In this document: piece after piece, positions 34,148 through 38,838 of the stretch
How the letters are laid out: every line of letters begins with the position of its first letter
How positions within the stretch are numbered: the first letter of the stretch is position 1
Source of the DNA: Dehalococcoidia bacterium
GTDB taxonomy: Bacteria > Chloroflexota > Dehalococcoidia > GIF9 > AB-539-J10
Length of the DNA: 38,838 nt
Reading direction: 5' to 3'
Assembly: GCA_021160725.1 (NCBI GenBank)
Contig: JAGHCA010000033.1
Span: 1 to 38,838, forward strand
Made by a program: the position numbers and the translations under genes
The notes under the pieces: generated by a model
What the model saw: only the letters and a program-made list of their open reading frames with translations
Database searches by the model: none
What the model was told of the DNA's origin: nothing

Positions 34148-35329
34148 ATGCCGATGGACTTTGCCCAGCTATCGGATAGCCAAAGGGGGTGTTCTAAAAT
34201 AGAACAATTGAATATCGTGGGCAAGCGTTCAGGCGATGGCTTCGTATCTCACAAGGCTACACTGGTAAACGCCCTGTCCAGGGTGATGGCTGAAAGGCTG
34301 TTACTGCTGGACTTCACTATTGGGCGTAAAGGCTTCGCAGGATACATTAAAGCTCTTAGCGGAAGCAATATCGTTAAGATAGTGCCTTCCACTAACGGAA
34401 GTGCCAGCGGGGAGCGGGCTTCTGATAAAAGGCTAAAGGTAGTCTGCGGAGCTAATACCAGTTACCTTGAGGACACAGCCTGGGTTGGCGATAAGACGCC
34501 AATGACCTTCGCTGAGGTTAGGATAAGCCCTAATAACACTGTCAAGCCTAACATCGGAAGCATAGAGCTAGCAGAAGCGCTCAATAGAGTGCTGCCCTTC
34601 ACTAGCAAAGACGACGCCAGACCAGTTCTGCAATGCGTCAAGTTTATAGCTGGGGAAGGTAAATTGAAGCTAGTTGGTGCTGATGGGTTCAGGCTAGCAG
34701 AGGTTACTATGGACTTTGACGAGGACATCGAGGGGCAAGTCCTAATCAATCGTGATGAGTTGAAAGGCATCGTTGGCGCACTTCGCAAGGCAAAGCGTGT
34801 TCGGCTAGGCTTTGAGGCAAGTGGTGATACTCTGGATGGTATGAGCCTTATCATTGACACTGAGGCAATACGCTATAAGTGGCGTGGTGCTGAGGGGCAG
34901 TTTCCCGATTATGAGAAGGTTATACCAACGGAGTTCAGCACCTTCGCACACCTTGACACCCTGGAGCTTCTCAAGGCAGTTGGCGCACTCAAAGCCCTTT
35001 CAGACAAGCCCAAAGAAAATCCGCTGGACTTGACCATTGGCGAAGGCAAGATAATTATCGCCAATCCCGATGATAAGGGCGAAGCCATAATCACAGCCGA
35101 CACCGATGGCGAAGGTTCTGTCAGGATGGACGGTGGTTATCTTGCCGATGTGCTAAAGGCTTGCGGTGGTATGGTGGACTTTAAGCTCGTTAATGCCTAC
35201 TCGCCGATGCTCTTTACTACCGATGGTTATCAAGTGGTAGTAATGCCGATGGTGACCAGCAAGGCAGAGGCAGAGCAGAAGGAAGCCACAGCCCAAGCCC
35301 AAACCGAGCCAGAAGTAGAGCCAATTTAG
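34148..35329 (+). CDS. sliding-clamp (DnaN-like) paralogue of the mobile element
   Basis: A 393-residue homologue of the DNA polymerase III beta subunit, the ring that tethers polymerase to DNA. Domain 2 is clear at about 135-262 (ELAEALNRVLPFTSKDDARPVLQCVKF, KLKLVGADGFRLAEVTMD, VLINRDELKGIVGALRKAKRVRLGFE, RGAEGQFPDYEKVIP). Domain 3 is clear at about 265-368, ending in YSPMLFTTDGYQVVVMPMV, the counterpart of the DnaN C-terminus. Residues 1-125 would be domain 1 but are strongly diverged. A charged tail (AEAEQKEATAQAQTEPEVEPI) follows. No polymerase or loader is adjacent. ATG 34148 lacks a Shine-Dalgarno. Two terminators follow. Confidence 0.82.
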   Translation: MPMDFAQLSDSQRGCSKIEQLNIVGKRSGDGFVSHKATLVNALSRVMAERLLLLDFTIGRKGFAGYIKALSGSNIVKIVPSTNGSASGERASDKRLKVVCGANTSYLEDTAWVGDKTPMTFAEVRISPNNTVKPNIGSIELAEALNRVLPFTSKDDARPVLQCVKFIAGEGKLKLVGADGFRLAEVTMDFDEDIEGQVLINRDELKGIVGALRKAKRVRLGFEASGDTLDGMSLIIDTEAIRYKWRGAEGQFPDYEKVIPTEFSTFAHLDTLELLKAVGALKALSDKPKENPLDLTIGEGKIIIANPDDKGEAIITADTDGEGSVRMDGGYLADVLKACGGMVDFKLVNAYSPMLFTTDGYQVVVMPMVTSKAEAEQKEATAQAQTEPEVEPI

Positions 35330-35430
35330 CCTAGCAAAGCGAAAGCGAAGCCAAAGCGCAGCCGTATCCGTAAAAAAGAACCAGTAGCCGTAGCATAGAA
35401 CGCTTGAACACAAAAACAACCACGCACAGG

Positions 35431-35455
35431 AAGGCGGCGGGGTAGCCGCCTTTTT
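35431..35455 (+). terminator. Rho-independent terminator after the clamp gene (first of two)
   Basis: The stem AAGGCGGC (35431-35438) pairs with GCCGCCTT (35445-35452), with loop GGGGTA and a T-run, then another T-run at 35460-35466. It closes the operon that ends with the clamp gene. Confidence 0.85.
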
Positions 35456-35469
35456 GTGCTTTTTTTGTA

Positions 35470-35510
35470 GGGGTATTCCTGCCCTGTGTGGCGTGGAATA
35501 CCCCTTTTTT
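35470..35510 (+). terminator. second tandem Rho-independent terminator
   Basis: The 10-bp stem GGGGTATTCC (35470-35479) pairs with GGAATACCCC (35495-35504) around a 15-nt loop and is followed by six T. With the preceding hairpin it isolates the small-gene block downstream from the clamp operon. Confidence 0.85.
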
Positions 35511-35540
35511 GTGCGTGGCGAGGGCAAGAAAGGGGGAAAA

Positions 35541-35753
35541 GTGATTTGCGAGTTCTGTGGCAAAAACGCCCCTCGACTGATAATCCTTCGTGTTTACACA
35601 CGAGAAGGTATTCAGGTCTGTGAGGGGTGCTATAAGACGATAGACAGCCATCGCCACAAGCCTTACTCAAAGGTAATGGACAAACTAGCTCTAGTTGAAG
35701 CTGGCTATCAAGTTAATCGCAAGCTGGCAACGATGCCAAAAGGCAGAGGATAA
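35541..35753 (+). CDS. small zinc-ribbon protein
   Basis: A 70-residue protein with Cys3, Cys6, Cys27 and Cys30 (CEFC ... CEGC) forming a zinc ribbon, and a basic C-terminus. I start at GTG 35541, just after AGGGGGAAAA. The longer frame from 35454 runs back through the second terminator and is not credible. It probably binds nucleic acid or acts as a protein-interaction module. No family is recognised. It is the first gene after the tandem terminators and the first of the block of small genes. Confidence 0.6.
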   Translation: MICEFCGKNAPRLIILRVYTREGIQVCEGCYKTIDSHRHKPYSKVMDKLALVEAGYQVNRKLATMPKGRG

Positions 35754-35778
35754 ATGTAGCCTGACTTGGGCAATCGGG

Positions 35779-35814
35779 ATAGGAGTAATCTTGCCTGGAA
35801 AGGAGGTGATAACA
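35779..35814 (+). promoter_or_regulatory. conserved leader, copy 1
   Basis: The most diverged copy: ATAGGAGTAATCTTGCC, then GGAAAGGAGGTGATAACA directly before ATG 35815. The dyad is shifted to GGAT/ATCT. The Shine-Dalgarno is a near-perfect anti-16S match. Confidence 0.6.
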
Positions 35815-36066
35815 ATGTCAGTGCGTGCTTATAGGGTAATTAAGATAGAGCACGCTCAACCCAACACTTTCAACTTGTGGCACGATGATAAGCTCGTAGA
35901 GTTCCTTGATAAGGAATATGGCTTCTTTGAAGGACTCAATGAAAGTGGAGGCTTAACAGAAGTGCCTATTGAAGCACTTAAGCGTGCTCTGAAAGAAGCC
36001 TTGACGAAGGACATAGAAGCTTGCTGTAAGGAAGGCGAGGAGTACGTTCAATACTATTGCTTCTAA
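35815..36066 (+). CDS. small protein of unknown function (leader family, gene 1)
   Basis: An 83-residue protein, MSVRAYRVIKIEHAQPNTFNLWHDDKLVEFLDKEYGF..., that I do not recognise. The start is fixed by the AAAGGAGGTG Shine-Dalgarno eight bases upstream. The alternation of short hydrophobic strands and an acidic helix (IEALKRALKEALTKDIEACCKEGEEYV) suggests a small alpha/beta fold. It has a CC pair near the C-terminus. It is the first of five consecutive genes with a shared leader, so it is probably expressed together with the four that follow. Confidence 0.6.
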   Translation: MSVRAYRVIKIEHAQPNTFNLWHDDKLVEFLDKEYGFFEGLNESGGLTEVPIEALKRALKEALTKDIEACCKEGEEYVQYYCF

Positions 36067-36083
36067 ATAAGTGTGCAGAGAAA

Positions 36084-36120
36084 CATAGGGCTACTATGGC
36101 CCGGAAAGGAGGTGATATCT
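36084..36120 (+). promoter_or_regulatory. conserved leader, copy 2
   Basis: A dyad CATAG-GGCTA-CTATG (36084-36098) with a C-G fifth pair, then GCCCGGAAAGGAGGTGATATCT before ATG 36121. The dyad-to-Shine-Dalgarno distance is about 6 nt. Confidence 0.7.
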
Positions 36121-36441
36121 ATGCCTATAAAATGGAGTGCTCTACAGGTGATGGAGGCAGCCGCTATGATTGAAAAACATATCAATGCGGCTGTCGAGCC
36201 TCTGGAGTGTGCCAGGGAAGTCGCCAAAGCAGCTTTGGAAATCCCACAGCTCCCTCAGTATGTTGACCGGCACTTTCGAGGGCTTATGGGGGAAATAGAC
36301 AGAGCAATTGGCGGCAGCCACTCTGAGCCAGTCGGTCGGTTAAAGGCCAGGCTACAGTCAATCCGAGACTCTGTGCCAAAAGATGCGCCAGAGGCAAAAG
36401 AAAAGAAAAGCAAATACGGTAAACAGCAGAGCCTGGTCTAA
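36121..36441 (+). CDS. small protein of unknown function (leader family, gene 2)
   Basis: A 106-residue, largely helical protein (IKWSALQVMEAAAMIEKHINAAVEPLECAREVAKAALEIPQLPQYVDRHFRGLMGEIDRAI) with a basic C-terminal tail (KEKKSKYGKQQSLV). There are no membrane segments. The start follows AAAGGAGGTGATATCT. I recognise no family. The tail charge suggests interaction with nucleic acid or with an acidic protein. It sits in the tandem small-gene block. Confidence 0.6.
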   Translation: MPIKWSALQVMEAAAMIEKHINAAVEPLECAREVAKAALEIPQLPQYVDRHFRGLMGEIDRAIGGSHSEPVGRLKARLQSIRDSVPKDAPEAKEKKSKYGKQQSLV

Positions 36442-36453
36442 GGTTGCCCTCTG

Positions 36454-36495
36454 GATAGGGCTACTATGCCTAAAATCTGCAAGAAAGGAGCACAA
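36454..36495 (+). promoter_or_regulatory. conserved leader, copy 3
   Basis: GATAGGGCTACTATGCC, with ATAG/CTAT pairing (36455-36467) but a G-G mismatch at the fifth position. It is followed by an insertion and AGAAAGGAG five bases before ATG 36496. Confidence 0.6.
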
Positions 36496-36723
36496 ATGGC
36501 TGGAGTCAAGCGAAGGGATATCAGGTTAGAACCGCTCCAAGTCAAAGAGCAAACCTACGAGGAAATTAATAAGCTCTATAAATCGGGGACTACTGTCTCA
36601 ATCAAAGAGCATCGCAGTGGTTTTCCTGCTGTAACTGTGGACTGCGGTGAAATTCATATCCTTACCGATATTTTGAGCCTGGAAGCATGGTGGCACAAGA
36701 TGAGAAAAGCCGAGCAAACTTAG
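36496..36723 (+). CDS. small protein of unknown function (leader family, gene 3)
   Basis: A 75-residue protein. I start at ATG 36496 because AAAGGAG precedes it at five bases; the in-frame ATG at 36466 lies within the leader itself. The sequence begins MAGVKRRDIRLEPLQVKEQTYEEINKLYKSG and continues with strand-like segments (VSIKEHRSGFPAVTVDCGEIHILTDILSLEAWW). There is no recognisable domain. The upstream ATG would give an N-terminus MPKICKKGAQ, which could be a minor form. Confidence 0.55.
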   Translation: MAGVKRRDIRLEPLQVKEQTYEEINKLYKSGTTVSIKEHRSGFPAVTVDCGEIHILTDILSLEAWWHKMRKAEQT

Positions 36724-36737
36724 AAAAACCCAGGCCG

Positions 36738-36783
36738 AATAGGGGAACTATTGGACAAAATCTAAAAGAAAGGAGGTGAACAA
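36738..36783 (+). promoter_or_regulatory. conserved leader, copy 4
   Basis: A dyad AATAG-GGGAA-CTATT (36738-36752) with an A-T fifth pair and a changed loop. The linker resembles that of copy 3 (CAAAATCTAAAAG), then AAAGGAGGTGAACAA precedes ATG 36784. Confidence 0.65.
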
Positions 36784-37260
36784 ATGTCCACCCAGCTTGG
36801 TATCTTCGAAGAAGCTGGGGTAGAGGTCACACAACCAGAGCCGAGCACAGCAGTCAGGCTAGGCACTCGAGAACGTCATGTTAACCTGGCCAAAAAGAGA
36901 CGTGAAGCCTTGAAAGAGTTTATGGATGTCCTCATCGAACTGGAAGGAAAGGATATCCATGTCGGGGCCTATGGCGGACACGGCTCTTACTACTGGGTAG
37001 AAGACCTGAAACTAGGCCGCATGACGGTAGAAAGTCCCATGTTTGGCGATAAGGAAGTGCCGAGCGTCATTGTGCTAAGGGGCACACGGGGATGCTCAGT
37101 GCGTATCTTCACCGACAGGGTTTTTGGCCTGCGACGCCAGGATTACTTCGGCTATACCCTGTGGCTGCTGGACTTCTGGAATGGCTTTGGAGAGTATCCG
37201 ATTGACTCCTACCGCCCGCCAGGCTGCCAGAGCCTGCACATTAAGCGATTTAACGACTAG
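36784..37260 (+). CDS. protein of unknown function (leader family, gene 4)
   Basis: A 158-residue protein. After an extended start (MSTQLGIFEEAGVEVTQPEPSTAVRLGTRERH) comes a helix (LAKKRREALKEFMDVLIELEG). A beta-rich part with many aromatic residues follows (HVGAYGGHGSYYWVEDLKLGRMTVES ... VFGLRRQDYFGYTLWLLDFWNGFGEYPIDSYRPPG). I do not recognise it. The Gly- and aromatic-rich middle could form a ligand- or nucleic-acid-binding surface. The Shine-Dalgarno is AAAGGAGGTG. A small AGGGG/CCCCT hairpin follows the stop at 37261-37275. Confidence 0.6.
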   Translation: MSTQLGIFEEAGVEVTQPEPSTAVRLGTRERHVNLAKKRREALKEFMDVLIELEGKDIHVGAYGGHGSYYWVEDLKLGRMTVESPMFGDKEVPSVIVLRGTRGCSVRIFTDRVFGLRRQDYFGYTLWLLDFWNGFGEYPIDSYRPPGCQSLHIKRFND

Positions 37261-37280
37261 AGGGGCTGTACCCCTCATCC

Positions 37281-37316
37281 GATAGGGCTACTATTGCCTA
37301 AAAGGGAGGTGATAAT
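37281..37316 (+). promoter_or_regulatory. conserved leader, copy 5
   Basis: A dyad GATAG-GGCTA-CTATT (37281-37295) with a G-T fifth pair, then GCCTAAAAGGGAGGTGATAAT directly before the CTG at 37317. It aligns base for base with the other copies at the position where they have ATG. Confidence 0.7.
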
Positions 37317-37820
37317 CTGACAACTGAAGTTCAAATTGAGAAGGGCGTCTCCAACCTCGTTGGTGCTCTGACAGACCCCATTATTGTCTTTCCCGGGGGT
37401 TGGGGCGATACTCTTCCTGAATGGCTAAAAAATGCCATTACCATGGAGAGGTTAGTGATGAACATGAAGGCACTCAAGGGAGAGGAACTGACGGGGACAG
37501 ATGCCGAGGCCTGCGCCTATCTCTATACCGCTTGCCTCACTCAGCCAATAGATAGCAACTGGGCACAGATTTACCTTTACATCGCCAAACAGGTCTATAG
37601 TCGCCATCGCTCTAAGGAAAGCGGCGTCCAGTTTCACGAGGATATCCAGGTCAGGTCACTGAGCGACTTCCAGATGGCAGAGTTACGTCGGCTGAAAGAG
37701 TGGATTTACGAGAGGCGGACTCAGGCAAAGCAGGAAAGAGACAGAACTGAGAGGCAGAAGAAGCGAGAGGAAGAGGCAACAAAGAGGAGTATGGAGCGTC
37801 CAGCCTTATTCAAATTCTAA
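37317..37820 (+). CDS. protein of unknown function with apparent CTG start (leader family, gene 5)
   Basis: From CTG 37317 the frame gives 167 residues: (M)TTEVQIEKGVSNLVGALTDPIIVFPGGWGDTLPEWLKNAITMERL and onward. The N-terminal 42 residues look like a real folded protein, and the Shine-Dalgarno GGGAGGTG is 6-7 bases before the CTG. The first standard start, ATG 37443, has no Shine-Dalgarno and would delete this part. The middle (ACAYLYTACLTQPIDSNWAQIYLYIAKQVYSRHR) is helical. The C-terminal tail is a highly charged single helix (EWIYERRTQAKQERDRTERQKKREEEATKRS). I recognise no domain. A strong terminator follows. Confidence 0.6.
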   Translation: MTTEVQIEKGVSNLVGALTDPIIVFPGGWGDTLPEWLKNAITMERLVMNMKALKGEELTGTDAEACAYLYTACLTQPIDSNWAQIYLYIAKQVYSRHRSKESGVQFHEDIQVRSLSDFQMAELRRLKEWIYERRTQAKQERDRTERQKKREEEATKRSMERPALFKF

Positions 37821-37833
37821 TGTTCCTCAAATC

Positions 37834-37870
37834 AAACAGGGTCGAGGAGCCAACCTCGACCCTGTTTTTT
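37834..37870 (+). terminator. strong Rho-independent terminator ending the small-gene block
   Basis: The 11-bp stem CAGGGTCGAGG (37837-37847) pairs with CCTCGACCCTG (37854-37864), with a 6-nt loop and six T. Flanking AAA/TTT extends it. The stem core is shared with the hairpin at 16612-16643. Confidence 0.9.
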
Positions 37871-38060
37871 GCCTCTGAAGTAACAACCCGAGCTAATGTT
37901 CAGTAATATTAGCCTATAAATTCAAGATTGATTCTCAGTACATGTTACTGGGTGGCCTTTGTGATTCGTCACCATCGTCAATATTGTTGTCCATAGGCCG
38001 GTTACTCTAATGTCGCGCATAAAACTTGACAAATGGGTTATGAATGTGCTAAAGTAAATA

Positions 38061-38207
38061 ATGCCCCGAGTAGCCAAGCTGGGACCTAGCAAACGAGTCA
38101 GGCCTGGTGGAAGCTGAAAAGTGTAGGCGAGAGCTAGCACAAGGTAAGTGGAAGCGAGGCCGGACAATAGCTGGGAGGAGAGGTAAGGTTGCTCGGGGCA
38201 TATTTTT
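38061..38207 (+). ncRNA. candidate structured RNA of about 145 nt
   Basis: The ends pair in a 15-bp helix: ATGCCCCGAGTAGCC (38061-38075) with GGTTGCTCGGGGCAT (38187-38201), including two G-T pairs, then a T-run (38203-38207) as at a transcript end. Inside, CTAGC (38086-38090) can pair with GCTAG (38133-38137). Alternatively, GTCAGGCC (38097-38104) can pair with GGCCGGAC (38158-38165) with one mismatch. AGCTGGGA occurs twice. It does not fit tRNA, tmRNA, RNase P or the conserved SRP apical loop. The plus strand is chosen for the T-run and purine richness. A protein frame on the other strand has no start signals. Confidence 0.5.
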
Positions 38208-38343
38208 GCCAACTTAGCGTCCCAGCCTCTTCTGAAATACGTAGATATTCGGCCTATTCAGCTTAGACTCCTAACCAAAATCTACCATCTGCGGCTTTGA
38301 CCTCAATCTGATTTTGGTTGCCATTATCATACTAGCTTTAAAG

Positions 38344-38354
38344 TTCAGGTGGTG
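38344..38354 (+). repeat. 11-bp copy of the tRNA-Pro anticodon-arm sequence (possible attR core)
   Basis: GTTCAGGTGGT is identical to tRNA positions 27269-27279, and two more bases match after one mismatch. It lies at the far end of the accessory region, where an attachment site is expected. The rest of the tRNA 3' half is not present after it. Confidence 0.3.
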
Positions 38355-38429
38355 GGTTTTAGTACTTTATGGCTATTGACACCGTGGCAGCAAATGGCCT
38401 ACTATCTGTCCCAAAAAGAGGAGGGGCAA

Positions 38430-38570
38430 ATGCAAGCATACTGTATGAAGTGCCGTGCCAAAAGGGAAATGAAGGATACTAGAAGGATAACCATGAAAAA
38501 TGGCAGGCCGGCAACTCGGGGCGTGTGCTCTGTGTGCGGAACCAAGATGTTCAAAATTGGCAAGAGTTAG
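38430..38570 (+). CDS. DUF5679 small zinc-ribbon protein
   Basis: A 46-residue protein, MQAYCMKCRAKREMKDTRRITMKNGRPATRGVCSVCGTKMFKIGKS. Cys5, Cys8, Cys33 and Cys36 form a zinc ribbon, and the KCRAKREM ... TMKNGRPATRGVCxVCGTKMF pattern is that of DUF5679. I start at ATG 38430, after GAGGAGGGG. The frame open from 38349 has no ribosome-binding site. The family is often found in Chloroflexota and actinobacteria, sometimes fused to or near topoisomerase-type proteins; the role is unknown. It probably belongs to the chromosome just beyond the island. Confidence 0.8.
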   Translation: MQAYCMKCRAKREMKDTRRITMKNGRPATRGVCSVCGTKMFKIGKS

Positions 38571-38603
38571 GCCTGCTCCTTACAGAGCCTAACGGAACTC
38601 AAG

Positions 38604-38645
38604 AGGGCTGGATTTTCATGATGGGATCTCCAGCCCTTTTATTTT
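38604..38645 (+). terminator. Rho-independent terminator after the DUF5679 gene
   Basis: The 9-bp stem AGGGCTGGA (38604-38612) pairs with TCCAGCCCT (38629-38637) around a 16-nt loop and is followed by TTTATTTT. The remaining 190 bp to the window edge show no recognisable gene. Confidence 0.8.
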
Positions 38646-38838
38646 ACGAATCACACTTAACAAGTTAATGTGCAACGGCCCAGGCTGTCGTTACTTCGAG
38701 CGTATCTTTCGGACTTTCCAGTCTGTGTTGAATTGTGAGGAGTCGGTACAACGGCTTGGCGAAGTTGCGCACGGAGAGCACAACGTGGAATGCGTCAATT
38801 TGAGCCAGTTATTAATTTGCACTCATCGATATTTACAA

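Noticed and set aside
33020-35760. Apparent excess of CTAG tetranucleotides
   Set aside because: A rough count gives about 1.5 times the random expectation, but CTAG is also common in the core genes of this window, so it does not mark foreign origin.
38097-38116. SRP RNA apical domain
   Set aside because: GTCAGGCC...GGAAGC resembles the SRP loop, but the tetraloop and symmetric-loop bases do not fit, and the motif is not central in the transcript.
37922-38212. 96-codon minus-strand frame covering the candidate RNA
   Set aside because: No start signals and no recognisable protein. The frame coincides with the structured region, which explains its composition.
27231-38838. CRISPR array or toxin-antitoxin pair
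   Set aside because: No regularly spaced direct repeats of about 25-40 bp with spacers were seen. The only short tandem repeats are the 11-bp array. No recognised antitoxin domain sits next to the small genes.

Overview
The window looks like a chromosomal segment of an anaerobic Chloroflexota bacterium, most likely of the class Dehalococcoidia. This is inferred from overall protein character (Sir2, RNase Y with a YmdB-type phosphodiesterase, SpoIIIAA-like ATPase, DUF89 protein, DUF5679 zinc ribbon), moderate GC content, GTG and TTG starts, and many short palindromic intergenic repeats. No rRNA or marker search was possible, so the placement is tentative.

Positions 1-27304 are ordinary core chromosome. 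The genes cover RNA modification and translation (truB, tilS, prfA, prmC, rsmG), RNA turnover (rny plus a YmdB-like phosphodiesterase), cofactors (pdxS, folE), nucleotide supply (tmk), threonine synthesis (hom-thrC), a MacAB-like efflux system behind an AbrB-type regulator, a parvulin-type foldase, and tRNA-Asp and tRNA-Pro genes. Notable items are a bacterial presenilin-like GxGD intramembrane protease, a degraded DUF3795-like gene, a stand-alone Smr domain and several families of intergenic hairpin repeats.

From the tRNA-Pro(GGG) gene at 27231-27304 to about 38.0-38.4 kb lies an accessory region of about 11 kb with nearly all genes on the plus strand. It starts with repeats related to the tRNA anticodon arm and a complete tyrosine recombinase. 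A partner gene and a small KGG-type basic protein follow, and this block is closely bracketed by 13-bp inverted repeats. Next come a second recombinase with a zinc ribbon inserted in its catalytic domain, a winged-helix-like protein, and an array of about seven 11-bp repeats in front of an HTH/coiled-coil gene that is split by one in-frame TGA. After these come an unknown protein, a 42-residue membrane peptide, a zinc-finger protein with weak sigma-factor resemblance, and a sliding-clamp (DnaN) homologue with no polymerase beside it. Tandem terminators end that block.

The distal part (35.5-37.8 kb) holds a zinc-ribbon protein and five small unknown genes. Each of the five is preceded by the same leader: an ATAG-N5-CTAT dyad followed by a near-perfect Shine-Dalgarno. 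The closing base pair of the dyad varies in a compensatory way between copies. The fifth gene appears to start at CTG. A strong terminator ends the block. It is followed by a plausible structured RNA of about 145 nt and a DUF5679 zinc-ribbon gene. I read this region as an integrated plasmid-like or phage-like element with its own regulation and clamp. The leader family, the helically phased repeat array and the inverted-repeat-bracketed recombinase module are the parts I cannot match to anything I know.
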